In this document: positions 42,570-51,223 of the stretch, piece after piece
Layout: each line of letters starts with the position of its first letter
How positions within the stretch are numbered: position 1 is the stretch's first letter
Source of the DNA: Actinacidiphila sp965342175
GTDB lineage: Bacteria; Actinomycetota; Actinomycetes; Streptomycetales; Streptomycetaceae
Assembly (NCBI RefSeq): GCF_965342175.1
Contig: NZ_CBDRBL010000010.1
Coordinates: forward strand, 1 to 64,000
Length of the DNA stretch: 64,000 nt
Reading direction: 5' to 3'
Position numbers and translations under genes: made by a program
The notes under the pieces: model-generated
The model's input: the letters and a program-made list of their open reading frames with translations, nothing else
Told to the model about the DNA's origin: nothing
Database searches by the model: none

Positions 42570-42654
42570 GACCGGTCACGTCCTTCCCCGTTGCCGGCCG
42601 CCGGGCAACGGCTCCGTGTGCTCCGCCTGCTGCCAGGGTCGCGCGCGACCCTCG

Positions 42655-42693
42655 GCCGCCGCTTGGGCCGGTCGGACCCGCCGGAGGGTCCGA
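42655..42693 (-). terminator. hairpin between the CBS-BON and HTH-PNPOx genes (copy 2)
   Basis: An inverted repeat GGTCGGACCC/GGGTCCGACC (stem about 13 bp including flanking GGCC pairs) with a loop of about 6 nt. It can end or attenuate transcription between the two genes. Confidence 0.6.
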
Positions 42694-42741
42694 CCGGGCC
42701 GCCCGTCTCCGCGGGCCCTCGCGGCCGCCTCCCGCCGGACG

Positions 42742-43398
42742 TCACACCCGGCTCGAGGTGAGATCGAAGCGCACATCGACCACCCCTTCGACGGAACGCG
42801 CCATCCGGGCCACGGACGGCACAAGGGAGCGGTCGGCGAGCAGTCCGCTCACCGTCACGACTCCTTCGGCCACGTCGATGTCCAGGGATCGCCACGCCTC
42901 CCGGAGCAGCTCCGCCATGACGAGTTCCCGCACCTCGCGGGCGATGTCCTCGTCGCTGCGGAGGAACACCTTGAGCAGGTCGCCCCGGCTCACCACGCCC
43001 CGCAGCACGCCCTGTGCGTCGACGACCGGCAGCCGCTTCACGCGGTGCAGTGCCATGGCCCGCGCCGCCTGTGCCAACGGTGCGTCCTCGTGCACGGTGA
43101 CCGCCGGGGCGGTCATCAACTGCTCGGCGGTGACGGCGGCCGCCTTGTCGGGGGCCGCCGCGGCGGGATCCGCGACGACCGGTGGGGCGACATCCTCGCG
43201 GTGTTCCTCCTTGCGCAGCAGATCCGCCTCGGAGACCACGCCGACGACCCGGGTGCCGCCGCCCACCACCGGCAGTGCGCTGACCTTCCACTGCTCCATG
43301 GTCCGCACGATCTCCTTGAACGACGTGCCCGGGGTGACCGCGACGACCTTCCGCGTCATCACGTCGCCGACCGTCGCCGGGCGCCTGCCGGGGTTCAT
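42742..43398 (-). CDS. CBS-BON domain protein (copy 2, intact)
   Basis: 218 residues from the ATG at 43398 (GGAGGAGG upstream). Two CBS domains: VGDVMTRKVVAVTPGTSFKE onwards, and AEQLMTAPAVTVHEDAPLAQ onwards with VKRLPVVDAQGVLRGVVSRG. A C-terminal BON domain follows (about 150-215: IDVAEGVVTVSGLLADRSLV, then VARMARSVEGVVDVRFDL). CBS pairs bind AMP/ATP-type ligands, and BON domains are thought to contact membranes or other surfaces. The gene is the intact counterpart of the frameshifted copy at 40.1 kb and is followed by its own HTH-PNPOx gene. Confidence 0.92.
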   Translation of the reverse strand: MNPGRRPATVGDVMTRKVVAVTPGTSFKEIVRTMEQWKVSALPVVGGGTRVVGVVSEADLLRKEEHREDVAPPVVADPAAAAPDKAAAVTAEQLMTAPAVTVHEDAPLAQAARAMALHRVKRLPVVDAQGVLRGVVSRGDLLKVFLRSDEDIAREVRELVMAELLREAWRSLDIDVAEGVVTVSGLLADRSLVPSVARMARSVEGVVDVRFDLTSSRV

Positions 43399-43746
43399 GG
43401 CCTCCTCCTTCCCGAGCGGGCCGGACAGGCCCGCCCCACCGGTCCCGGGTCGACGGGCAGCCGTCGCCGCCGGGCCGCCCGTCCCCTTTTCGCTGACGTC
43501 GTGCCGGGACGGGGAACCGCGGCGCGGCGGCGTCCCCCGGTCACGGCGAGCGGCTCGCGCGGACTCCGGTCACACCGCCCGGCAGCGCCGCACCGTCGGC
43601 GGCGTTGCCGCGCCGGTGCCGCCACGGCCGGTCCGACCAGGGCCGCGAACACCGGCCGCCCGATCGGTACCGAAGCCGGACCGCGGCCGTTCACGCGGTC
43701 ATGGACGGACATGGCCCGCTCGTCCTTCCCATCCTCCTCGTCCTCC
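43399..43746. other. intergenic region between CBS-BON genes
   Basis: 348 bp. A leftward frame from the ATG at 43712 has a GGAAGG site and starts MSVHDRVNGRGPASVP, but soon becomes Arg-rich and lacks any recognisable domain; a decayed small gene is possible. No strong hairpin or palindrome was noted. Confidence 0.3.
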
Positions 43747-44466
43747 TCACGCGGTGTGCGGCCGGTCGTCGGGGACGCGGTGGACCGCGGGCCGGGCGGG
43801 CTGCTGGTGCGTGTCATCAAGCCGGTAGGCGAGCCGGTTCACCACGGCGACGACGCCGTCGACCTGGCGGGCCATGGCCTCGGCCAGCGGGACCTGGCTG
43901 CGGCGCTCCAGACGGCCCTCGAGGGTGACCACGCCGTGGTGGACGTCCACCACGATCTCACGAGGGGGCTGCAACAGCGCGCGCACGACCACCTCGTCGA
44001 CGACCTCGTCGCGGATGTCGGGGTCCGGGCGGAGGAAGACCTGGAGGAGGTCGCCGCGGGTGACGATGCCGACGAGGCGGTCCTCGTCGTCGACCACGGG
44101 CAGCCGGTTGACGCGGTGCCCGGTCAGGGTGCGGGCCGCGACGGCGATCGAGTCCCGTGCGCGTACGGTGACCGCCGGAGCGGTCATCAGCTGTCCGGCG
44201 GTCCGTGCTCCGGCCCGGGCGGCGTCACGCCGCGCGGTGGGGGACAGCGGTGGCAGGCGCCGTCGGGGGCCGCCTCTTCCCGCCGCCTGGCGTGCCATCA
44301 GGTCGGTCTCGGAGACGACGCCGAGGACCTTGTCGTCGTCGTCGACCACGGGCACGCCGCTGATCCGGTGCCGTGCCAGCAGTGCCACGAGGTCCTTGTA
44401 GGGGATGCCCTCGCGGACGCTGACGACCTCCGCCGTCATCACATGCCCCGTCGTGCGGTGCCTCAT
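43747..44466 (-). CDS. CBS-BON domain protein (third, more divergent)
   Basis: 239 residues from the ATG at 44466 (GAGGAGGAG upstream). CBS pair: GHVMTAEVVSVREGIPYKDL with ISGVPVVDDDDKVLGVVSET, and GQLMTAPAVTVRARDSIAVA with VNRLPVVDDEDRLVGIVTRG. The BON domain (about 165-225) reads REIVVDVHHGVVTLEGRLER. A short charged tail ends in RVPDDRPHTA. It is less similar to the other two than they are to each other, so it is an older paralogue. It leads the leftward run of stress genes toward the OsdR-like regulator. Confidence 0.92.
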   Translation of the reverse strand: MRHRTTGHVMTAEVVSVREGIPYKDLVALLARHRISGVPVVDDDDKVLGVVSETDLMARQAAGRGGPRRRLPPLSPTARRDAARAGARTAGQLMTAPAVTVRARDSIAVAARTLTGHRVNRLPVVDDEDRLVGIVTRGDLLQVFLRPDPDIRDEVVDEVVVRALLQPPREIVVDVHHGVVTLEGRLERRSQVPLAEAMARQVDGVVAVVNRLAYRLDDTHQQPARPAVHRVPDDRPHTA

Positions 44467-44797
44467 CGTTCGTCTCCTCCTCGCCGCGGCGCGTGTTCGG
44501 CCGTGATGCCGACGGGCCGAGGCGCGCCGGCCTCGGATCCCACTGTCGGCCGATTCCGCCGGGCCCCACATGGGCCGGTGGGGGCCACCGGTACGCCCGA
44601 GGGTCCCCCGAACGGGCCGAACGGCCCATGCCCGCTGATGACCGGCGCGGGCCCGGCCCCGCCCGAAAGGGCGGAGCAGGGGCGCGGGCCGCGGGCCGGT
44701 CGGGGCGGTGTGGACGAACGCCGGCCGGTTCGGGCCCGTCGTGCGGCCCGCAGCGGTGCAGGCGGCCCGGCCTGCTCGCAGGGGGGAACGGCGGCTT
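44467..44797. other. regulatory region upstream of the third CBS-BON gene
   Basis: About 330 bp. It holds GGGCCG-AA-CGGCCC (44614-44627, perfect 6-2-6) about 150 bp before the start, a candidate site for the OsdR-like regulator. It also holds CCGCCC-GAAA-GGGCGG (44659-44674), a tetraloop hairpin that may terminate the leftward gene upstream. No gene is seen. Confidence 0.4.
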
Positions 44798-45175
44798 TCA
44801 GCCCACGCGGCGGGCCCTCACGCCTTCTGCCTCGAGGCCGTGGACGAACCGGGTGATGCGCAGACCGTCGACGGCTCCGCCCCAGTTGTCGTCGCGGCCC
44901 TTGCCGACGGCGAAGGAGCAGAGGGTCGCCTGCTGCGACGCGGTCCTGAGCGTCGTGAAGGAGCACGGAGTCGCCTGCGCGCCCACTGGCGCGAGTTCCT
45001 TGCCGCTGAGGACCCGGGGACCGCTCGTGGTGGCGTCGAGGAAACCGCTCCGGGATGGGGTGGAGCAGCGCCACAGCACGCGGATCGGGCCGGTACCCGT
45101 GGGCCTGCGCCATGAGCAGGGTCTCGATGACGTCGACGGGGGCGCCGACTTCGGCGGCGGGGCCTTCGGGTGCAT
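44798..45175 (-). pseudogene. frameshifted hypothetical protein gene
   Basis: The ATG at 45175 has CAGGAGGGAC upstream. The frame it opens first reads Arg/Ser/Pro-rich, while the adjacent frame reads PAAEVGAPVDVIETLLMAQA, then HGYRPDPRAVALLHPIPERF to about 45042. From there the ATG's own frame becomes protein-like: LDATTSGPRVLSGKELAPVG, then TTLRTASQQATLCSFAVGKG and WGGAVDGLRITRFVHGLEAE. The natural product probably joins these with two small indels corrected. I do not recognise the family. Position in the stress island suggests membership. It may instead be an intact 125-residue protein with an odd N terminus. Confidence 0.5.
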
Positions 45176-45419
45176 GTCCCTCCTGCGAGGAACGGGCGAG
45201 ACTTAAGATTAGAGGTCGCGCGGGCGAGGCCCCACCGCGCAGCCCACAGGCGGCAGGGCCTCTCATTTCTCAGGTGGCCGTGCGCCGCGTGGAGGAACGG
45301 CGATGCGCCACAATCCCAGGGTGCGCCTCGGACCGGGCCGGTGCACGCGGAACAACGTGTGGCTGTTCGACGCCCGTGTCGTTCGGGGCGGGGTGCGTCG
45401 GCTGGGCGGTTCCGCGGCG

Positions 45420-46661
45420 TCAGCGATGGTCCTCCTCGGTGCACAGCCGCCGGTAGAGCCGGTTGCGGCGGTGCAGCAGCAGTGCGGCGAGGCATGCCGC
45501 TGCCAGGGAGGCGACAAGGACGGCGGCCTTGACGTGCTCCGCCTCGGCCGGGGGGAAGGCGAGCTCGCCGATCAGGAGGGCGACGGTGAAGCCGATCCCG
45601 CCCAGGACGGCCAGGCCGAACACGTCGCCCCAGGCCAGGTCGGGGTTGAGGCGCGCGCGGGTGAAGCGGGCGGCCAGGTAGGTGCCCGCGAAAATGCCGA
45701 CGATCTTGCCGAGGAGCAGGCCCACCACGACCCCGAGCGGCTCCGGACGGGTGAACACGTCACCCAGGGCGCCGGCGGAGACGGTGACCCCGGCCGCGAA
45801 GAGCGCGAACAAGGGAACGGCGACCCCGGCGGACAGCGGGTGCAGCAGGAAACCGGTGCGCTCCGCGGGGGAGGCGGTCTCGTCGTCGTCCCGGGTGGTG
45901 CGCAGGATCAGCCCCATGGCGACGCCGGCGACGGTGGCGTGGACGCCCCCGTGGTACATCAGGGCCCAGATCGCCACACCGAGCGGTACATACCACCACC
46001 ATCCGGTCACCCGCAGCCGCTGCAGCGCGTAGAAGACCGCCAGGCCGGCCGCCGCCCCGAGCAGAGCCCAGAGGTCGAGGTCGGAGGTGAAGAACACGGC
46101 GATGACGAGGATCGCGCCGAGGTCGTCCACCACCGCGAGGGTGAGGAGGAAGGCGCGCAGAGCCGTGGGCAGGTGGGTGGAGATGACGGCCAGCACCGCC
46201 AGCGCGAAGGCGATGTCGGTGGCCATGGGGACGGCCCAGCCCTCCAGGCTCCCGCCCCCGAGCGCGGCGACCGCGACGTACAGTCCGGCCGGCACCACCA
46301 TCCCGCACACCGCCGCGATGACCGGCAGTGCCGCGGTCTCGGGCGTGCGCAGCTCGCCGACGACGAGCTCGCGCTTCAACTCGATGCCGGCGACCAGGAA
46401 GAACACCGTCAGCAGCCCGTCCGCCGCCCAGTGCCCCACCGACAGGTCCAGCCCGAGGGCGGATATGCCGAAGTGGAACTCACGGACCGACTCGTACGTC
46501 CCGTGCCACGGCCCGTTCGCCCACACCAGCGCCACCACGGCGGCGGTGAGCATCACCAGGCCACCGACCGTCTCCGTCCGCAGCGCGCGGGCGATGGCAC
46601 GGCGCTCGGGCAAGGGGAGCACGCCGAGGAACAAGGGGCGGGAACGCGGGGCGGCAGCCAT
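45420..46661 (-). CDS. nhaA: Na+/H+ antiporter NhaA
   Basis: 413 residues from the ATG at 46661 (GGAAGGG upstream); a GTG 12 codons earlier is possible. NhaA family with about 12 membrane helices. Markers: ETVGGLVMLTAAVVALVWAN, GLLTVFFLVAGIELKRELVV, PMATDIAFALAVLAV (D149), and the transport-site aspartates D179-D180 in LAVVDDLGAI, matching D163-D164 of E. coli. LGKIVGIFAGTYLAAR carries the conserved Lys. It exchanges Na+ (or Li+) for protons across the membrane, supporting pH and salt homeostasis. Confidence 0.95.
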   Translation of the reverse strand: MAAAPRSRPLFLGVLPLPERRAIARALRTETVGGLVMLTAAVVALVWANGPWHGTYESVREFHFGISALGLDLSVGHWAADGLLTVFFLVAGIELKRELVVGELRTPETAALPVIAAVCGMVVPAGLYVAVAALGGGSLEGWAVPMATDIAFALAVLAVISTHLPTALRAFLLTLAVVDDLGAILVIAVFFTSDLDLWALLGAAAGLAVFYALQRLRVTGWWWYVPLGVAIWALMYHGGVHATVAGVAMGLILRTTRDDDETASPAERTGFLLHPLSAGVAVPLFALFAAGVTVSAGALGDVFTRPEPLGVVVGLLLGKIVGIFAGTYLAARFTRARLNPDLAWGDVFGLAVLGGIGFTVALLIGELAFPPAEAEHVKAAVLVASLAAACLAALLLHRRNRLYRRLCTEEDHR

Positions 46662-47082
46662 CGAGGCGGACCCTTCCGGGACGTCGGCAACGGGCACTCA
46701 CGCCCCTGACAAACGCCGACCAGACTTCCCGGCACACCCTGCGCCCCCATCTTGACGCATTGTTGACACCCTAAGGGCACGCGCACGGCAAACCAAGTCC
46801 TGGCCCGTGCACAGCGGTGAAGCGGGGGCTCTCGGCCCGGCGCCGCTGCCGCCCCCTTCGCGCCCCGTGGCCGCACCCCTCATGGCGCGGACAGGACCCG
46901 GCATGGTGACGCCGCCGACGGAATGACGGGGCTCGGCCAAGTCCGTCAGCGCACCCGACGCGTCACGCGCCGCTCTGCCGCCGCCGTGCGGCGGCGTTTG
47001 CCCCCGCCCCGCTCGGGCAGGCGCGCACACGAGACAGAAGACGCCGCATCCCGAAGCGGATGCCGACCAGAAAGGTGGGCAC
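46662..47082. other. divergent promoter region of nhaA and the SRPBCC gene
   Basis: 421 bp. The less GC-rich stretch around 46750-46800 carries TTGACG and TTGACA on the plus strand and CTTAGG-type sequence on the minus strand, fitting promoters in either direction. No gene is seen. Confidence 0.4.
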
Positions 47083-47532
47083 ATGTCGACGGTCGAGGAG
47101 TCGGTCGAGGTCGCGGTGCCGGTCACGACGGCATACAACCAGTGGACCCAGTTCGAGGAGTTCCCCCGCTTCATGGAGGGGGTCGAGCGGATCGAGCAGC
47201 GCACGCCGACCCTGACGCACTGGGTCGCCAAGGTCGGCGGCGTCAAGCGCGAGTTCGACGCCCAGATCAGCGAGCAGATCCCCGACGAGCGGGTCGCCTG
47301 GACCACGGTGGGCGGGGACGTCCACCAGGCGGGAGTGGTCACCTTCCACCGCCTGGACGACAGGCACACCAAGGTCATGCTGCAGCTCGACCACGAGCCT
47401 CAGGGCATGGCCGACACGGTGGCCGACAAGCTCGGTGTCGTCAGGCGTCAGGCCAAGGGCGACCTCAAGCGCTTCAAGGAGTACATCGAGGCCCGCGGCA
47501 GGGAGACCGGCTCCTGGCGCGGCGAGGTGTAG
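47083..47532 (+). CDS. SRPBCC-family (polyketide cyclase/dehydrase-like) protein
   Basis: 149 residues. START/SRPBCC fold markers: SVEVAVPVTTAYNQWTQFEE, FPRFMEGVERIEQR, VAWTTVGGDVHQAGVVTFHR, then VMLQLDHEPQGMADTVADKL. The family binds hydrophobic ligands; Streptomyces members with the WTQFEEFPRFM motif are widespread stress-type proteins rather than biosynthetic cyclases. GAAAGGTGGG lies upstream of the ATG. It stands between nhaA and the cold-shock gene, with no operon partner. Confidence 0.88.
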   Translation: MSTVEESVEVAVPVTTAYNQWTQFEEFPRFMEGVERIEQRTPTLTHWVAKVGGVKREFDAQISEQIPDERVAWTTVGGDVHQAGVVTFHRLDDRHTKVMLQLDHEPQGMADTVADKLGVVRRQAKGDLKRFKEYIEARGRETGSWRGEV

Positions 47533-47742
47533 GTCAGCGTCCGGTCGGGCGGCGGCAAATGGTCCCGGGCGCCGAGGGCGTCCCCAGACCCGCTCCTACC
47601 CGGTACACCCGGCGCGCGGAGCCGGCCGCGCGCCGTGCGTCGGGGAGGACCACCTGAACGACACGGTCGGACACGCGCCTATTCGGTGGCGCGCGGGGTG
47701 GATCATCGGGTAAGCAAGGCCGGGGCCCAGTAACGGGGTCGC

Positions 47743-47764
47743 CGGCGCACCACGGGGTGCGCCG
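47743..47764 (+). promoter_or_regulatory. hairpin in the cold-shock gene leader
   Basis: A perfect 9-bp stem CGGCGCACC/GGTGCGCCG around ACGG, ending 28 nt before the GTG start of the cold-shock gene. Cold-shock mRNAs often carry structured leaders; this one could affect mRNA stability or ribosome access. Confidence 0.4.
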
Positions 47765-47792
47765 TAGCAGCAGCACGTGAGGGACGAACACA

Positions 47793-47996
47793 GTGGCATC
47801 TGGCGTTGTGAAGTGGTTCAACTCCGAAAAGGGCTTCGGCTTCATCGCACAGGACGGGGGCGGACCGGACGTGTTCGCCCACTACTCCAACATCGCGGGC
47901 AACGGCTACCGCGAGCTGGTGGAGGGTGAGCACGTCACGTTCGACGTGACGCAGGGGCAGAAGGGCCCCCAGGCGGAGAACATCGTCCGCGGCTGA
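47793..47996 (+). CDS. cold-shock protein, CspA family
   Basis: 67 residues from a GTG with GTGAGGG upstream. Single cold-shock domain with RNP1 (KGFGFIAQ) and RNP2 (VFAHYSNI) motifs, starting ASGVVKWFNSEKGF and ending GPQAENIVRG. It binds single-stranded RNA and DNA and melts secondary structure; Streptomyces encodes several paralogues, some not cold-inducible. Aromatic residues for nucleic-acid stacking (W, F and Y in the motifs) are intact. A leader hairpin precedes it and a very strong terminator follows. Confidence 0.96.
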   Translation: MASGVVKWFNSEKGFGFIAQDGGGPDVFAHYSNIAGNGYRELVEGEHVTFDVTQGQKGPQAENIVRG

Positions 47997-48058
47997 TCCC
48001 CGCGACCCGGGTGACCCGGTGTCGCAGCCGGCGACGGCGGGTCGGTGCGGTCGTGGCA

Positions 48059-48090
48059 GGGGCGGTACGGGATCCATCCCGTACCGCCCC
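48059..48090. terminator. strong bidirectional terminator after the cold-shock gene
   Basis: A perfect 15-bp inverted repeat (48059-48073 with 48076-48090), separated by 2 nt, between the cold-shock gene and the convergent alcohol-dehydrogenase-like gene. Confidence 0.85.
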
Positions 48091-48224
48091 CGGCCGTGTC
48101 CGGGCACAGGTCGGACGCGGCTACGGCGTGTGCGGCGGCGGTGGCCGACGGCCGTTCGCACCACCGCGGTTCGCGCCACCGACGTACGCGATCGGCGGCC
48201 CCGCCCACGTGTGCGGACGGCGGA

Positions 48225-49250
48225 TCAGAACCCGGTGAGGGTGATCTTGCCGATCGCGGTGCCCGACTCCAGGATGCGGTGGCCCTCCCGGAGGTTGGCC
48301 GCGTTGACCGGGCCGAGGTCCCGGTGGGCGGTGGTGGTGAGGACTCCCGCGTCCACCAGGCGCGCCACCTTGCTCAGGATCTGGTGCTGCCGCACCTGGT
48401 CCGGCGTCCGGAACAGGGACCTGGTGAACATGAACTCCCAGTGGTAGGAGATGCTCTTGGGCTTCAGCACGCCGAGGGGCAGGGAGTCGAAGTCGTCGAT
48501 GGCGACGATCTCCCCGAACGGTTGCAGCGCCTCGGCGTAGTCGGCGAGATTGCGGTCGGTGTTCGCCGTGCTGAACACATGCGTGAGCCCCTCCGGCGCC
48601 ACCTCGGCGAGCTGGGGGACGAGCGGCTCACGATGGTTCACGATGTGCTGGACGCCCATCCGGCTGGCGAACTCGACGGTCTCGGGACGGGAAGCGGTGC
48701 CGATGACCGTCAGACTGGTCAGGGCACGCGCCATCTGCGCCGCGATCGCCCCGACGCCGCCGGCCGCGGCCGTGATCAGCAGTGAACCGCTGCGCTCCAG
48801 GCCGCCGTTCTGCAGGCCGAGCCTTTCGAAGAGGCCCTCCCAGGCCGTCAGGGAGGTCAGCGGGAGCGCGGCCGCCTCGGTGAAGTCCAGCGTGGCGGGC
48901 TTCAGGGCGACGATGCGCTCGTCGACTGCGTGGAACTGCGCGTTCGCCCCCGGCCGGTCGATGGCGCCGGCGTAATACACCTCGTCACCGACGGCGAACA
49001 TCTCGACCCGGTCGCCGACCGCCACGACCGTGCCCGCCGCGTCCCAGCCCAGCACCTTCGGCTCGCCGCCCGGGTCGTTCCCCTGGCGCACCTTGTAGTC
49101 CACGGGGTTGAGCGCCACGGCCTCGACCCGTACCAGCAGGTCGTGCGGGCCGGTCTGGGGCATGGGAAGCTCGAGGTCGGTCAGACTCGCCTCGTCGGTG
49201 ACCGGCAGGCTCTTGCGGTATCCGACGGCACGCATCGTGGCATTCTTCAT
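48225..49250 (-). CDS. zinc-type alcohol dehydrogenase-like (quinone reductase family) protein
   Basis: 341 residues from the ATG at 49250 (GGAG upstream). MDR superfamily: a GroES-like N-terminal domain (VRVEAVALNPVDYKVRQG, VLGWDAAGTVVAVGDRV) and a Rossmann domain with the NADPH motif AAAGGVGAIA. Catalytic zinc ligands are not evident despite the usual family name, so it is likely an NADPH-dependent quinone or enone reductase. It lies beside a GlxA-type regulator on the same strand and probably belongs to a reactive-carbonyl or electrophile response. Confidence 0.88.
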   Translation of the reverse strand: MKNATMRAVGYRKSLPVTDEASLTDLELPMPQTGPHDLLVRVEAVALNPVDYKVRQGNDPGGEPKVLGWDAAGTVVAVGDRVEMFAVGDEVYYAGAIDRPGANAQFHAVDERIVALKPATLDFTEAAALPLTSLTAWEGLFERLGLQNGGLERSGSLLITAAAGGVGAIAAQMARALTSLTVIGTASRPETVEFASRMGVQHIVNHREPLVPQLAEVAPEGLTHVFSTANTDRNLADYAEALQPFGEIVAIDDFDSLPLGVLKPKSISYHWEFMFTRSLFRTPDQVRQHQILSKVARLVDAGVLTTTAHRDLGPVNAANLREGHRILESGTAIGKITLTGF

Positions 49251-49313
49251 GGGTGACTCCGATCGCGGTGGGATGCTGGGCACTGCAGTGAAAACGGCGA
49301 CACAGCGTGACGG

Positions 49314-50381
49314 CTACGCCGGGTCGGGCCGCAGTGCCGTCCGGAAGCGGCGCTGATAAGCGGCCGGGCTGATGGCCATTTTCTTCACGAATACTCTGCG
49401 CATGCTCTCGTAACTCGGAAATCCCGCGAGAGACGCCACCTGGGTCGCGGTGTGGCCCTGGTCGAGCAGGGCCTTCGCCATGTCGAACCGGATGCTTTCC
49501 ACGTAGCGGGCCGGCGTGGTGGACATCTCGTCGCGGAAGAGCCGGGTGAGATGCCGGCTGCTCAGGTTCAGGTGCTTGGCGAGTTCACCGACCGAGTGGT
49601 CGCCCGCGGGATCGGCCGCCACGAGGTCGGCGATCCGCCGGATGGCCGGAGAGTGCGGAGCAGGTCTCTGCAGCGGGGCCGAGAACTGCGACTGACCGCC
49701 CGCACGCTGCAGATAGACGACGAGGGAACGCGCGACGTCGCGGGTCAGATCGGGGCCGTGGTCCTCCTCGACGAGGGCCAGGGCGAGGTCGATCCCGGCG
49801 GTCACCCCGGCCGAGGTGTAGGTGGCGCCGTCCTGGACGTAGATCGCATCGGGGACGACGCTGCTGCTCCGGCATCGGGCGGCGAGCTCGTGGGCGACCC
49901 TCCAATGTGTGGTCGCGCGCTTGCCGTCCAGGAGACCGGCGGCGCCGAGGACGAACGCCCCGGTGCAGATGGACGCGATCCGTGTGGCCTCGCCGGCCAG
50001 GGTCCGCGCGGCCTGGACCTGGTCGCGGGCGACGGCCTCGCGCGGGTAGCGGTCCGTCCCGACGACCATGAAGGTGTCCGGGGCGGCTTCCCCGGCGGCG
50101 CCGGCGACGGCGATCCGGATCCCGGCGGAGGAGGTGACGTCGGCGCCGGTCGGCGAGACCAGCACCACCTCGTACGCGGCCCCGAACCGGTTCGCCTCCG
50201 CGAACACCTCCGCGGGGCCGGCCACGTCGAGCAGCGTCACCCCGTCGTAGACGAGGATCACGACGCGATGCGCCGCGGAGTCCGCCTCCCGCCGCTCCGC
50301 CTGTCCGGATCCGTGGGCCTCACGGCCAAAGTGGGGTGGCGCGGAGGGCCCGGTGGTCGGCAGGGTGGAAGACGGAAACAC
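49314..50381 (-). CDS. GlxA-family transcriptional regulator (DJ-1/PfpI plus AraC HTH)
   Basis: 355 residues from a GTG at 50381. The N-terminal DJ-1/PfpI-like domain (about 38-215: VVILVYDGVTLLDVAGPAEV, with Cys in the elbow ASICTGAFVLGAAGLL) is followed by an AraC helix-turn-helix pair (about 250-350: SVGELAKHLNLSSRHLTRLF, then ATQVASLAGFPSYESMRRVF). Such regulators respond to small metabolites and often control adjacent oxidoreductases; two MDR genes and an HD protein surround it. It diverges from the HD gene with a gap of about 20-40 bp, so both promoters overlap. The first 35 residues are poorly ordered, so the start could lie downstream. Confidence 0.9.
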   Translation of the reverse strand: MFPSSTLPTTGPSAPPHFGREAHGSGQAERREADSAAHRVVILVYDGVTLLDVAGPAEVFAEANRFGAAYEVVLVSPTGADVTSSAGIRIAVAGAAGEAAPDTFMVVGTDRYPREAVARDQVQAARTLAGEATRIASICTGAFVLGAAGLLDGKRATTHWRVAHELAARCRSSSVVPDAIYVQDGATYTSAGVTAGIDLALALVEEDHGPDLTRDVARSLVVYLQRAGGQSQFSAPLQRPAPHSPAIRRIADLVAADPAGDHSVGELAKHLNLSSRHLTRLFRDEMSTTPARYVESIRFDMAKALLDQGHTATQVASLAGFPSYESMRRVFVKKMAISPAAYQRRFRTALRPDPA

Positions 50382-50422
50382 CGTCCATTCATAACACGCG
50401 CATGTCGGGAAGTGCAGAGCCG

Positions 50423-51061
50423 ATGTCCGAGATCATCGCCGGGGTCGAAATTCCGGAAACAGCCGCGGCCGCCGAGGCGACCCGAATCGTTCGGGAGATG
50501 ACCGGCCCCCTCGTCTACCATCATTCGCGGCGCGTATTCGTCTTCGGCGCCATTCACGCTCGCCGGCTGAAGAGGGAGCCCGACCCCGAACTGCTCTACC
50601 TGTCCGCGATGTTCCATGACACCGGCCTCATGACGCCGTTCTCGGGTGCCGAGCAGCGATTCGAGGTCGACGGAGCCGACCACGCCCGCGCCTTCATGCT
50701 CGACCACGGCTTTTCGGCCGCCGCCGCCGACGTGGTCTGGACCGCCATCGCGTTGCACACGACGCCGGAGATCCCCGGACGGATGGGCGCGGAGATCGCC
50801 CTGACGAATCTCGGCGTTCTGACCGACGTGCTCGGCCTGGCCCTTGACGAGCTGGCCCCCGCCCAGGTGGAGGAAGTCACCGCGGTCCATCCGCGGGGGG
50901 ACTTCAAGAACCAGTTCCTCAAGGCCTTCGTCGACGGCCTCGGGTACCGCCCGGAGACCACGAACGGGACCGTGAACGCGGACATACTGGAGCACTTCGT
51001 CCCCGGCTTCCGGCGCACGACCACGGTCGAGCGCATCCTCGGCGCCCCCTGGCCGAGCTGA
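50423..51061 (+). CDS. HD-domain protein, cyanamide hydratase-like
   Basis: 212 residues from the ATG at 50423 (GGGAAG upstream); an ATG at 50402 would give 219. HD-superfamily metal site: first His in LVYHHSRRVFVFG, HD in YLSAMFHDTGLMTPF, and a later His in WTAIALHTTPEIPGRMG. The layout resembles HD proteins related to cyanamide hydratase. A hydrolase or hydratase acting on a small toxic compound would suit its place between two quinone-reductase-like genes and the GlxA-type regulator; this is an inference. Confidence 0.85.
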   Translation: MSEIIAGVEIPETAAAAEATRIVREMTGPLVYHHSRRVFVFGAIHARRLKREPDPELLYLSAMFHDTGLMTPFSGAEQRFEVDGADHARAFMLDHGFSAAAADVVWTAIALHTTPEIPGRMGAEIALTNLGVLTDVLGLALDELAPAQVEEVTAVHPRGDFKNQFLKAFVDGLGYRPETTNGTVNADILEHFVPGFRRTTTVERILGAPWPS

Positions 51062-51223
51062 TGACTGCGCCGTCCGTCCACCGGCACGGCGCCGGGCGGG
51101 GGCGGACCCCTCCTGCGCGCGCCCTGCCGCCGGGACCCCGACGACGGCCACGGCGAGCGCACGTCCACCGATCCACCGCGGCTGTCCGCCCCTTCGGCAG
51201 CCCTGCCCCAGAAAGGTCCACCC

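Noticed and set aside
43395..43712. Leftward small frame between two CBS-BON genes
   Set aside because: The ribosome site is fair but the product turns Arg-rich and shows no domain; noted only under the intergenic entry.
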